Positions 11,669-23,157 of a stretch of 64,000 nt of DNA are shown in pieces. Position 1 is the first letter of the stretch. Each line of letters opens with the position of its first letter. This stretch comes from Lepidonotus clava (taxonomy: Eukaryota > Annelida > Polychaeta > Phyllodocida > Polynoidae): positions 55,505,526 to 55,569,525 of the forward strand of contig OW387138.1 in NCBI GenBank assembly GCA_936440205.1. Reading direction: 5' to 3'. The notes beneath the pieces were generated by a model, which searched no databases, had not been told where the DNA came from, and saw nothing but the letters and a program-made list of their open reading frames with translations. The translations under genes and the position numbers were made by a program.

Positions 11669-13130
11669 TTACAAATTCTTGTAGGTATTGTTTGGATTAC
11701 CCTGAGTACCTGTGGTGTCGGTGTTGTACGGGTTGTACTGCTGATTAAAAAAGGTGTGACGGAACTGTGGTCTGGGAGTGTTGTTCAGGTTTGAGAAGGA
11801 AATATTTGGTTGGGGAACGAAAGTTGGTGGTCCAACTTCACTTCCACAAATCGGCTGATGTTGAGGAACAGTTGTGTTCGTCATGGGGACGCTTATTGGT
11901 TGATGTTGACACACACTTGTGTTCGTCATGGCGATGCTAGTTGGCTGATTTACTTCAATGTGGGCCTTCTTTTTTTTTAAATTGGTTTGTTACTCGTTGA
12001 CAGAGGTACATTTTCCTCCAAGTTATTGCTACCCACTTCCTTGTTTGTCTGTGGGCGACCACATATCTCTGTCGCCGATGATCTAATTCCAGTTCCAGTT
12101 TTTGTTGAATCCTCCAATGCTCCTGACTTGTTCCTCGGTTAACCTCCTTTATCACATGGAGGACGAAGTCTTGCGTGTCCCCACCAATTCAGGATTACGT
12201 TGTTCAAGCATACTCATTTTTGAGAGACACTGTCTATCCAACTTTGCTATATCGTCCTCCTCTTGGTCTTCAAACATTCTTTGTTTTTTGGTTGGTGGAC
12301 TGGAAGTATGTCAAGAACACTGGGGATTTTTTAAAAATTGTAGTTGGTTATTCTTTTCACTAAATGCCTGCAGAATTTCTTCATTTCTTTTCCTTGTAGG
12401 ATTTATTGCCTTTAAATTTCACAACGACTTTCTTCTTGGTTGGGTATTTATCGTTTGCTTTCTCATTTCTTTCTTTTGTGGCTTGCAGTGACAATGGGAC
12501 ATTCTATGATTTGACTGGTTCTTTCTTGCTGTTGATGCTTTTGTCTTTTTTCCGCGGGCACTGCCCCATCATCGTAGTCCTTGATAAACTTCCTGATCTG
12601 TGACTTGTGGTAGGAACATTTTCTCCTGGTACAATCATTATCATCATTGGAAATTGTTTTAATTATTTTCTTAGGTCGTCTGTCGATGCTGGATGTACTT
12701 GTTTGCAAAAGTTTAACGGCTGGTTTGATTTCTTTGAGTGGAACAGTTGTTGGTTTGTTCTTTTCCGAAGGTGTTGAATTTTTTGGGACAGTTTTTGTTC
12801 CTGTTTGCGATCTCCTTATGCCACTTCCTTTCATCGTACTGCTTTGTGACAGTGCATCATCAACATAGTCTGGTGGTGTATCAAAGAAGTTATACTTCCC
12901 CCTGTTTTCATCCCTGTTGTATAAACTATACTTGTTTCTAAAGGAGGTGTTGATGATCTTGGACTGGAGGTTAATCTTTGTGTCAAAACTTTCGTAGATT
13001 TCTTGGCCAGGTGCTTACCGCTTGCCTTGTGTTATCTCCAAGTTCTGGCATTAAATAAGCAACCAATTCTTCATCATCATCTTTATCCTCGTCGTCTTGG
13101 ATGTTTTATTTCTTGACTTTCACTGCTTTC
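11669..13130 (-). pseudogene. Basic, Asn/Gln/Ser-rich ORF, possible Harbinger partner protein
   Basis: Open pieces on the minus strand include an acidic start (DDEDKDDDEELVAYLMPEL at about 13080), DENRGKYNFFDTPPDYVDD (about 12880), a basic Ser/Lys-rich stretch to 12463 (KKIIKTISNDDNDCTRRK), a helical DTQDFVLHVIKEVNRG (about 12165-12120), and an Asn/Pro/Gln-rich tail at 11929-11669 with a repeated MTNT.V.QHQPI unit. Frames shift between pieces. The DTQ-helix resembles the end of MADF/BESS-like partner proteins of Harbinger elements and the gene at 63.2 kb; its place beside a Harbinger transposase supports that. The domain call is an inference and no family is certain. Confidence 0.4.
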
Positions 13131-13280
13131 AACTTCTCTTTTATATCTTCTTCAGAGACCACCATTGCAGCTATTTGAGATTGATCGTTTTCTTTTTTTT
13201 TCAATCTGTATCCTCTTTTTAAGTTTTATTTTCTGAACGTCTGTGAGTCTGTTAACCTATGATCAGGCTAGTTGAATAAT

Positions 13281-13316
13281 TTCTTCTTCTTCTTCTTCTT
13301 TTTCTTCTTCTTCTTC
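13281..13316. repeat. (TTC)n microsatellite
   Basis: Near-pure TTC run of about 36 bp, 60 bp upstream of a second trinucleotide array. Confidence 0.9.
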
Positions 13317-13378
13317 CTCGTGTGCAACAACTAGCTGCTTTGCATTATTTGTTTCCTTTCTCACATCAATGTCTTCCT

Positions 13379-13483
13379 TTCTCCTCCTCCTCCTCCTCCT
13401 CCTCCTCCTCCTCCTCCTCTTCCTCCTCCTCCTCCTCCTCCTCCTCCTCTTCCTCCACCTCCTCCTCCTCCTCCTCCTCCTCC
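13379..13483. repeat. (TCC)n microsatellite, about 105 bp
   Basis: CTC/TCC trinucleotide run with few interruptions. It would encode poly-Ser on the plus strand, but nothing suggests translation. Confidence 0.95.
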
Positions 13484-13564
13484 TTTTTTAGGCAAATATT
13501 ATCAACATTTGAGTGACTAAATGTATTCAGTGTTCGCTTTACCAATGCATTGCGCTGGAAAGTG

Positions 13565-16500
13565 ATTAATTTTTTTTAAACACTTTTATTTATCCTGGAG
13601 CTACAAGTTAGCCTTAGGCTAGTTTTTGTTGTTATCCAGCTCACAAATATACATACACATTTATAAGTTATCAGCAATCGATAGAGTGACAATAGCAGTA
13701 GCTAAGGGTATTTAACAATCATTAGAAAATTTACAATCAACAAAAATAACTATTTACAATAAAGGGTTAGGAATTTGGTATGGACATGAATATCATTGAA
13801 CAAGTACATTAACAGTTTTAGCACCTACGTTACCAAGGACTATAACAAAATAACAATTTTTTAGTAAATATTATAGCTTCCAGGGGCCCCAATTTACATG
13901 GACAATATTATAACAAGTCATGGGCAAATAATACTTGACAAGGAGGGCGGTTTATGTGGTTTATTGACACATAATCAAGTGCCCAAATGAATGAAAAAAG
14001 AAAAACTTGTAGAATGCTGTGGTATAAATCTGTGTTGTCTGAAGGCCAAATGGGAGTGAGACCTTCTAACAGGCAAACAATGTTTATATACTTGGCAACC
14101 GTCAGTGCTGTCTGTCCATAGAAATTGGTACCAACCAGGTGGCAGTAGTAGTAGCAGTCAGTGTATCCTGTGCTCCACATAGCAGGCAGAGGTCACAACT
14201 GAGTCCATAACCCCAGCTGCTATACAGTCATAATGCTGAGGCATTATATCCCCCACCAATATAGTCATTCGAGAGGGCAAAGACCGGATTAACAGGGTTT
14301 TAGTTCACATCTAAATATAACAATCTATTTAGTTTAAGGATATTTTTCTGATTAATCTTGAATACATCAAGAGATTCAATATTCCTTTGATTTACTGTCA
14401 ATGAATTCCAATGTAATGCTCCTTGAAATAAGACACTTTGCTCAAAATTGGAGATATTACTCCTATATTCTATTAACATAGGAGCATCATGATGTCTTAG
14501 GGGAACCCTGGGTATATAAGTATGGGTACTATTTCTGGACCTTTCATATACAAAATCCAATAAATGCATGCATCTCTTTTCAGATAGCTAATTCACACCA
14601 CAATCAATATGCAATTGGTCGACATTACATCGGTTGTTGCGCATCAAACATACTCTTAAACCTTGGTTTTGTAATTTTTGTCATTTACTTTTCAATTTTG
14701 AACTCAAGTTTATTTTAAAAAATATCTCCATAATCAAAGTAGGGATTAATTTTACTTGAGCATATTTGTAATGCCTGAGCTTGTGAAATGAATTTTCTAA
14801 TCTTTGATAACAAATATAATTTATGTGAGACCAGTCTAATACACTCCCTAGCATGTAACTCAAAAGTCAATTTACAATCTTACCTGATTCCCAGGTAGGT
14901 ATAGTCTGTACATACGCGAGCAAAACATTGCCTATTGAAACAGGATAGAAGGCAGCATGTTATAACATAGACCTTATCCCAAATAACATGAGTTTAGTTT
15001 GATTTAGATTTATTGATAACCTATTAAAATCACACCATAACTTTAAATTGTCAAGGTCTATGGAAACATTTCGCTGAATAATATTTTCATCAATATTAGT
15101 GCTTTAAAGGACAGTGTCATCCGCAAATAAATATAAACCAGTAGATACAAGACAATCTTCCAGGTCATTAATATACAATAAAAATAACAACGGACCCAAG
15201 ATGGATCCCTGGGGGACGCCATAAGATATACGTTGCTCTGATGAGGATATATTATTCACTATACACATTTGTTTACGTGAATGTAAATAATTTGTAACAC
15301 ACTTAATGATTGACTGAGGAAGGCCAAATGAATGTAATTTGGATAATAAAATTGAATGATTAACAGTATCAAAACCCTTCCTCAGTTCTATAAATACAGT
15401 TAATGTGTAGTTTCTCTCATTAAGACCAAATGAAATATCATCAATGAAACGAGATGTAGTTTTAAAGGTAAATATGGGTGACCACAGCAGCGCCACCTGG
15501 TGTGATTTTATTTCTATTGCAGGATTTCCTTTAAACTTCACAAATATTTCATTGAGCACTTAGGAATGAAGAATGTGATTTTGTAAAGTAAAAAATATGA
15601 GGATAAATTGTCATAAGTGGTTGATCAAGCACTTTTTCTTCACTTTTTTCCCTATTTTTAGGAATAAAATTAAATTTTCCATGGTGACCTTAGGTTTTCT
15701 TTGGCCTAAAATACTCATTGGGGTCCTATCAACACATTTTAAGCATTTCAAGTAAAAGTCATGGTTATTTATTTTTAAATGTTAAAAAAACTACATTTTC
15801 CCATAGACTCCAATACTATACAGTCATTTTTTCCGATGCCCATATCTCTGAAACTGATATGGTGACATATGATTTTTAAAGTTTCTTTATATTCCTTATA
15901 CATCCACCTAGCTACCCTGTGGATTTCAGAATTTTGTCACGGTTTCTTTAAAATCACCCCTAACACCCATATTTACCTTTAATTGTAGACCTATTTTTCC
16001 TAAAACCAGATTCTTTATCACTAATACGATTGTTTAGTTCTAAATGCTTGATTAATTGGGTATGAACTAGCCTTTCAACAATTTTACCGGGGAGTGGAAG
16101 TAGTGAGATAGGTCTATTATTATTAACATCTGAGGCACCGCCCCCCTTGAATAATTGTATTACACAAGCAAGTTTCCAACTATCAGGAAAAATATTACAA
16201 GTAAAAGACAAATTATACATATAAGACAGTTGTGGTAATATTGCCTTGAAAGCATCCTTTAAAATTTTGGAAGACAAGTTGTTAAGGGCAGATGACTTAT
16301 AGATACAGATACATTGACCACCTTGGCTAATTCATCTATATCCACAATAAGTTCAGTTATATATCCAACAGGGGCTGTATCTTGGGCAACATATTGTTCA
16401 TTTGATATGATCTTGGCAGAAAGATTACCTCCAATCTTATCCTTGTTCGGTACCAAATAATTTATTTTTTCTCAAATTTTTTTATTTGATATGGTATCCT

Positions 16501-17545
16501 GGTCAAGGACATCTTGGACATAATCTCTTTTAGCTCTGCAAATCATGTCAAGAACATTATAGCGTAAACCCTTTGCCAGCGCAATATCATGTGCTTGACA
16601 TGATCTTTTGGCTGTCTTCCATGCCTGATCTTTATCCCATATCATCTCTAAATTTCATTTGTTAGCCAGGGTTCTCTTTTATTTCTCTCTTTTAAAGGGC
16701 ACATCATGTCAATGTACAATTCAATGATATTTACAATATAATTCCATGCATCAAGGGGATTTTCAATTTGCCAAAAGTCATTCCAATCATGATTCCTGAT
16801 AGAGTCCTTAAACGTCTCAACTTCATAATTATGATAGGATCTTCCCCAGATCCTCTTATAGGTGTTTGGTTGTTTCATTTTCTTCAATGATAAGAAAATT
16901 AACTAATTAATATGTTCATAACCCTAACGTTCAAAACAATATTGGAGGTAGTATATAAATTATATCAATAATGTTATTGATTTGTGTTGGTTTAGTGATA
17001 AGTTGTTTCAGGTTAGTGAAAGTCTCAATATTCTTCAATAGTTTAAAGTTATCGGACTGTTTGTCCAGATATTTAATACACACCTCAATGTTGATGTTGA
17101 TGTTGGTGTCATTTATTGTCTCGACCAGTGCATCGCAAAATTGGCTACAATTTCCAGATAGGGGCCTATATAGGATACCTATAATACTATTTTTTTTTGC
17201 AAATCGCCTAAAGATTTCAATCCACATGCTTTCCATAAATTCATTATTAATATTTAACTCAGCATATGCCTTGACAGAATAATTTATTCCACTCTTAACA
17301 TAGGCCCCCACTCCTCCACCTAGTTTAGGAATATTTTGCCCATTTGCTGCCCATTTCCTGTCAGAACGGGCTAAGGAATAATTATCAATATGAACATGGG
17401 AATTTGGAATCATGTCAGATAACCATGACTCACTAAAGGAGAACACATCAAAATCCAAGAGGGGTAACTGTACATGCAGTAGATCAATTTTGTTATTAAT
17501 AGTTTACAGATTTAAGTGTGCTAGATGCAACCCTCTCGAACCTGG
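13565..17545 (-). mobile_element. LINE E: near full-length EN-RT LINE, minus strand
   Basis: In minus-strand order: endonuclease (GLHLAHLNL at about 17530, FSESWLSD 17440, LGGGVGAYVK 17330, IGILYRP 17190), linker with YKRIWGRSYHNYE and EPWLTNEI (16850-16650), RT start (LPQLSYMYNLSF, RPISLLPLPGKIVERL, about 16240-16060), a 513-bp MITE, RT core (FIELRKGFDTVNHSILL 15380, SYGVPQGSILGPLLF 15215, FADDTVL 15115) and ORF2 tail (LHWNSLTVNQRN about 14400). A 3' UTR of about 700 bp ends in CCAGGATAAATAAAAGTG plus A8 near 13565. A handful of frameshifts mark it as moderately old. The endonuclease box at GDFNID is degenerate. Confidence 0.88.
15466..15978. mobile_element. MITE with 15-bp TIRs and TTAA target duplication
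   Basis: 513 bp with perfect 15-bp terminal inverted repeats (AGGTAAATATGGGTG at 15466-15480, complement at 15964-15978). TTAA lies on both sides (15462-15465, 15979-15982). It interrupts the RT of LINE E between KNRSTI and TTSRFIDD, so it is younger than that LINE. A TTAA target fits piggyBac- or Kolobok-like transposases. No coding capacity. Confidence 0.9.
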
Positions 17546-18105
17546 TTAATAAATTCCTGTCATTTAGTTAGATAACCTTTATAGGTGCTGACAAGATTAT
17601 AAGTCCACATGATGAGGTACCCTAGAACCTCAGCAGCAATAACAAACAAACTCAAAATCAAAATACATACAAAACGACATTTAGTATTTACATAAGTAGA
17701 TATCATGTTAACATATTCTAAGTACCAGAACCTAAAGTGCAGTAACTGCTTGGTATGGTAGTAGAAAAGACACATCATAATCAAAGAATACCATACACAA
17801 TTATCAAATTACAGGGGGGGTATGGGGGGGCGATCAGGAAAATAAGTTTCCAAGTTTATGTAGATCAACAGAAGTTCATGTTTAATACTCAAACAGCGGA
17901 ATGAGATAAATAGAAGGCAATTGATATCTTTTTATTATTATCTTTTTAGGTATTTTATTTAGACTGGGTGTTACAATTTAGCCACATTATGTATTATATA
18001 TTATGCCCAATGTTTCATGTTTTTGGGCATGTGTCTACCACTGTGCCCTGAGGAAAGTAATAAGTAATAAGTAATGTACACAATAAAAGTGTACGCGACC
18101 CCAAG
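17546..18105. other. Spacer with one copy of a 20-nt recurring motif
   Basis: AT-rich, no gene seen. CATGTGTCTACCACTGTGCC at 18028-18047 matches three copies at 22.9-23.1 kb with one to three differences. Confidence 0.5.
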
Positions 18106-19438
18106 ATGGGAACATTCAACTACCCGATCACCAGGAGCAAGGTCACAAAGCACACCCTTACGCAAGGCTCATCAGAGTACACGTGGACCGTGCCCGGCAC
18201 AACACAGAACCCCACGGGGGTGATTCTTGGCTTCGTCAAAGAGTCGGCCAGCTCAGGGAGCAAGATGGAGAACCCGTTCAACTTCAAGCACTACAACGTA
18301 ACAGAAGTAGCCTTGCAGTTTGATGATCAGAAGTTCCACATGAAGACAGACTTTGAGAACGGAAATGTTAGCAGAGCGTACAGTCAACTCTTCAAGGAGA
18401 CTGGACTCTTAGCTTCGGGTCACGACCGCAGTATTCAGTTACATCATTTTAAGAACGGGTACATGCTGTTTGCTTTCGACCTGACCCCCGACCGAACCCC
18501 GGAGGACGCCCGCATCAACCTGCTGCAACAGGAAAGCTTTCGGTGTCCCTGAAGTTTGCTGAAGCGCTGGGCCATGCGGTTTCAGTAATTATGCTGAGCA
18601 CTTACGACAGCTTGATCCAGCTAACAGCCGACCGATTGCCGTTCACTGACTACGCCATGGTCTAGAAGATGGTTCTCAAAACCTCAGAACTGAACAAAAT
18701 TCTACGTAACTATCCCCACACAAATAAATATTTCCTTGGAACTTTTCCCTCTGATAGAATACCAAAAAACCCACGACCCTTCACTTGTTTCATTAGCAAC
18801 ACAGATCCTCACAATAAACCAGGGGAACATTGGGTAGCATTTTGGGTATCACCACAAGGGAAATACTTTCTATCATTCGGGTTACCACCTATAGCTATAA
18901 AGCATATCTCATTCTGCCAACGTTCGTCATACGGTATCTGGGAGCATAACCGACAACAACTACAAACGCTCACAAGCACCACCTGCGGAGCACACTGTGT
19001 TTGATTTCTCATAGAAACATGTCGCACTCTCAACCCCTATGTCGCACTGTCAGCGCTAGGTACCCCAGCCATGACAAACCTAACGGACAAGACAGTTCTT
19101 ACTTACATGAACTTAAACCGGTGGAAATGGAGAAGAAGGAAACACCAGATCTTGAAACGATAGAAATGTGGTTATCTACAGATACAGAGGAAAAAGGAGG
19201 AGAGTCATCAGAAGAAGAAGATGTATTACTGGACATGCCCAAGAGACGTCCCATATCACTAGGGTGCATGCAACGTGATCTGGAGAACACCATCGACTGT
19301 GTGGAGGCTCTGTCGGCTAATGTCGACCGACTGCTCCTCGCGTTTACCAACTTGCAAAGTAACCTGGAAGAACTCATAGAACGTTCAGCGCAATCTAGAG
19401 GCTGTTTCTCATGCTCCGACAATTCCTTCGCCCTTTAA
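18106..19438 (+). mobile_element. Polinton/Maverick-type element, fossil: capsid and protease parts
   Basis: Two neighbouring parts of a Polinton-like element on the plus strand. The first (about 18106-18660) matches the front of a double-jelly-roll major capsid protein of the kind often annotated F54H12.2-like: NPFNFKHYNVTEVALQF, RAYSQLFKETG, NGYMLFAFDLTPD. The second (about 18669-19120) is an adenovirus-type cysteine protease: KYFLGTFPSDRIP, SNTDPHNKPGEHWVAF and a C-terminal CGAHC, giving His and Cys of the active site. A coiled, acidic ORF at 19001-19438 may belong to it but is not recognised. The element is a fragment with at least three breaks. It runs head-on into the transposase-like gene on the minus strand. 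Confidence 0.8.
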
Positions 19439-21759
19439 GAAAAAATGACTGACCAAAGACAATGAACTGGTGCCGGCCAGTCAGGACCCGCCAGAGAAGA
19501 TACGCTAGCACAAACTTGTTCTTGTTCTGACCACTACAGTTGTCACAGTGCATGTCCACCGCCTTCTCCCCCAGGGAATACGTTTCAAAATAGTGGTGCA
19601 GGTATGAAATAACTGCATTTGACCCCTTACTACCGCAATGGCTTTCGTCGATCAAATAGTTCACCTGTTGGGGGATGGCCTTGGCGCAGACACCGAAAAT
19701 GCCGACCTTGCGGGGGACAAGGAAATACAGTGGGCCAGGCTGCATAGGAAAGGAGTAGATGGTGGACCTGCTGGGCATAATCAAAACTGATGTGGACCTT
19801 CGTGTCATAAGAACAAGGGGGGTGGGGGCCAAGGGGAGGGGACTCTGCATCCTTGTAGGCAGCCTTGGCAGCCTTGATCATGTCCTGATAAAAGGCCCTC
19901 TCCCGAGCCACCACCTCGAGGTGAAGTTGTTGCTTTTTCAGCTTGGCCTGTTTCACAATGTCAGGTAGGTTACTAGAGGCAGAGATATCCCTGTTGTTGC
20001 GCTGGCATTCCCAGCAGAGGTCAGTCATAGGGCGGGAACACACTATGCGAGGGAGGAGTTGGAGCCACAGGTTTCTAAAGGTTGAGTCAGCCACACACCT
20101 GAAGTTAGCCTCCTCCATGGCGTTACTGTACAACCTGTAGATGTCGGCCTTTGTGGAAGAGGAGGAGAGGAGGAGGATGTCATCCCGTTTGTGGGAAGAC
20201 ACACGGCCAGGCAGGACGAGGGCGTTGGTCTCGGCATAGGAGTTGATGAAGTCCACGACCCGCCTGATGTCCTCCAGCTGGATGATCCTTGTAGTTGCCT
20301 GTCGGCCGCCAGCCTTCTTCTGCCTGGTCACCACCCCGTGGGACTTGTACCACTTTATGATGGACGTCAGCTTGTTCTGGCTGATGCTGGAAAGGTCACA
20401 AGGTAAGAGTTACATTAGGCCAATAATTATTGGACACAGGCAACAAGTACAGGTAAGTATTGTAATATTAATATGGACGATTTGTGAAGGTAAGTGCCAT
20501 GATCAGATTGTGTTATGATTCATTACAGTTCATCTTGTAATTTACCTCAAGTAGTACAATAATAGTAGGGATATCTAGGTAGACCTTATTTGAGCAAAGA
20601 AGTTGAATATCAAAGCTACTCACGCGTACATGAACTTGAAAGTGTCCCTGCAGACTGGCCGAGAACCGACGAGGTAGTTGCTTCGTTGGTGCTGCCTCTC
20701 CCCTCTTCCCTTAATCCCCTTCTTCCAGGTCGACAGCCTGCTGCTATTGTCTGTGCAGGTACTGATGATGCCCAGTAGCAACATGTCCTTCTCGCCTAGA
20801 AAAAAAAGTAGATTAGGATAATAACAATCTGTACATGATGTGCATGTGACTCAAGGAATGAGGTTTCTGGATTGACCCATGAACTAGGTTAACACGCCCT
20901 AAATACTACCTTAAAAAACGGTCTGGTTGAGTGTTAAAAGTTGGCTGTTATACTTCAAGACGTTGTCATGGATTATGGGGTAGTTTTGAGCGAGAACTAC
21001 ATAGCTACATGGTCGCAGCGACAGGTTTGCATAACATGTATCTCATGAAAAACTTACCTGAGGACAGCTGAAAGACCTCCTGCCGACGTGCGACCAGCTC
21101 CGACGTCGTGAACTGTTTACTGCACTCCTTGTCTTTGTAGTGCTTGCAGGAACATCTAAAGACAACAACATACATGATATTAGACTTAGTTCACCTTCCT
21201 GAGGGCCACAATGGCATGAGACATGATTGATAACCGTTACAGGCCGGCCGGATCAGCTGACGCCATTAAGTAGGTCACCGGACAACCCCGACGAATCATC
21301 CCTGTTTATGACACGAAATCAACTTTGAAACTTGATAAAAACTAGTTAGGCAGTTAGACTACATACTAGGGCACAATCGTAGGCAGTTTCATGAACATTG
21401 AAAGGGATTTAGGCACTTTGTGTACTTGTTTCAGAGATACAGCAACCGATCACATGTCGGCCGTTATAAAGTTTTTTCAAAACTCACATGAAGCGTTCGC
21501 AGTCGTCCCACTCTGCCTGTAGAAGGTCGTCCGTTGGGTCAGGGATGACCAGTGGCTCATCCTCATCATCCTCCAGTTCCCCTAGATCCTCCTGATCCTT
21601 TTCTTCTTCGTCGGAGGCCTCGTCTTGCCCCTCCTCCCCGTCGGCGAAGACAAAGTACTTGTCGACCAAATTCCGCCATTGCTGTGGCTCGGCTATAAAA
21701 CGTAAATTCGCCCGATTTATCGTATTCAGGGCATCTGCGACAGCCGCCTCGCGATCCAT
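19395..21759 (-). CDS. Spliced DUF7869-type transposase-like gene, 3' end lost
   Basis: Four exons, minus strand: 21759-21488, 21155-21058, 20795-20624 and 20386 to about 19395. All introns have GT-AG ends and phases agree (AT|A, G|GC, GC|C). Exon 1 is acidic. Exon 2 gives CSCKHYKDKECSKQF, a Cys motif near the family N terminus. Exon 3 reads EKDMLLLGII and PVCRDTFKFMYA. Exon 4 holds SQNKLTSIIKWYKSHGVV, LCWECQRNN, KVHISFDYAQQVH, PGPLYFLVPRKVGIFGVC, VNYLIDES and VDMHCDNCSGQNKNK, the last a likely metal or catalytic core. I recall this family as DUF7869, common in marine animals; the function is unproven. One extra base near 19773 shifts the frame inside exon 4. Family similarity stops after LWRVLTGRHQ at about 19460, where Polinton-side sequence begins, so the C terminus is missing. 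It may be a domesticated gene decaying, or a transposon gene. Confidence 0.75.
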
Positions 21760-21902
21760 GTCCTTCCCGACGATGTTGGGAGGTAATCCACATCAAAATC
21801 CAGCAGTGATCCAGGATTAAAACAGCTAAATCCGTAGGAGAAGTGATGTCGCCCGTCCGTCCTGCTCGCCATGCGTCCCTTTAAATTTCGTCAACAACCG
21901 AA

Positions 21903-22062
21903 ACCGGAAGGCACGCGAGGCCTCTCAGGCAATCAGCGCGCCGCATTCCGCACACGTGACCGGCTTAACGACGGGACGGCGATCGGGAAAACACGTTCTG
22001 ATTGGTCCCTGCAGGCGCGAATTCAAAATCTGAGGCTGTGATTGGTCAGTTCACTTCGCGCC
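21903..22062 (-). promoter_or_regulatory. Candidate promoter of the DUF7869-type gene
   Basis: Upstream of the ATG at 21759 lie an ETS-like CCGGAAG (21903), an E-box CACGTG (21952-21957), two CCAAT boxes on the minus strand (ATTGG at 22001-22005 and 22041-22045) and an E2F-like TTCGCGCC (22055-22062). The stretch is CpG-rich compared with its surroundings. Transcription factor use is inferred from motif match only. Confidence 0.45.
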
Positions 22063-22721
22063 CTTTCAGCAGGTACCCGGAACATGTGGCTGGGATGGGA
22101 TCCAGACCGACCGGCGAGCCGCGAAGTTAGGGGAAAATGGTGTGAATCGAGGGTCTTTTGTTTCAGATCACTGAGGCATTGCGCGTCTTTGGGGCTTATT
22201 TAGGGGGACTTAGAGATGGCTTTGGGACCTAAAATTCTTTTGGGGAACACTTCTGATATAGGAGATATGAATAAAAGAAAAAGCCCATTTTCGATAAAAA
22301 ATGCGAGATCCGACTTCGGAGGCCCATATCTCAGTTTCACTTTCCGCGACATCCGAATCATTTCGCCAAAACAGGTCATTATTACAGGAAATGTATGAAA
22401 AAACAAAAAATGTATAAAATATAGAAAAATCAGAAAAAAAAACATGAAATATTTACCAATTTTTAAATCTAAAAGAAACGTGTTGTATATATGAATTATA
22501 ATCTGCTTTTTATGATTTTAATAAAAATAAATAAAAGAAATGTTGTTTTGTTTTATTTATTTATTATATGTAATGAATAATAAATGACATGAACGTATAC
22601 AAACTATATACAAAAAAATGTAAAAATAACGAAAATCATAGAACGTCCAGTAAAATTATCTGGCAAAATATACTTAGACAGTGTATATAAAAAAATGAAA
22701 AAATAACGAAATAACACATAC
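22063..22721. other. AT-rich spacer, no gene seen
   Basis: Very A-rich between 22390 and 22720. No ORF of note and no repeat arms recognised. Confidence 0.45.
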
Positions 22722-22895
22722 ATTCCTTAAACGTATTTTAAGAGTAGGTCACGAAAGTAGGTTGTAATGACCTAATTATTCAAAGTCTCTATTAGTCTAT
22801 GAACCTATTTATCCCCGATGCTCACTCGTACTGACCTAGTGACCTAATTAGTAGCATTGACTATGCGCGCCAGCAACTCCATTATACTACTAATA
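22722..22895 (+). repeat. Dispersed repeat, about 172 bp, copy 1
   Basis: Matches the reverse complement of 51143-51315 over its whole length with scattered substitutions, from AAACGTATTTTAAGAGTAGG to the CTCCATTATACTACTA end. Contains AGGTCA-like words (TAGGTCAC, TGACCTAGTGACCTAATTAG). Family unknown. Confidence 0.75.
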
Positions 22896-22927
22896 TTATA
22901 TATATCCCATTGATCCATACGCTCAGA

Positions 22928-23138
22928 CATGTGTGTACCACTGTGTCTTGTGATATAGTAAAGTTTTAAGGATGAATGGATCGGTAGGAGCACCTCCAAG
23001 TTATTAGGTCAGTACAACATTATCCAGGCATATGTATACCACTGTGCCTTATAACACGATCAGTTATTGTATACTCAATATGACAGGATTACAGAGATAG
23101 GATATACATATACGATAGCATGTGTGTACCACTGTGCC
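22928..23138 (+). repeat. Three copies of a 20-nt motif, about 90-100 bp apart
   Basis: CATGTGTGTACCACTGTGCC occurs at 22928-22947 (one change), 23029-23048 (two changes) and 23119-23138 (exact). A fourth is at 18028. The sequences between copies are not similar, so this is not a simple tandem repeat. Role unknown. Confidence 0.6.
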
Positions 23139-23157
23139 ACCTTGATGTCTGATCAAT

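Noticed and set aside
13322-13516. Poly-Ser ORF
   Set aside because: It is the translation of the (TCC)n microsatellite.
19099-19422. 107-codon minus-strand ORF next to the DUF7869-type gene
   Set aside because: Family similarity has already ended at 19460, and this frame does not continue it.
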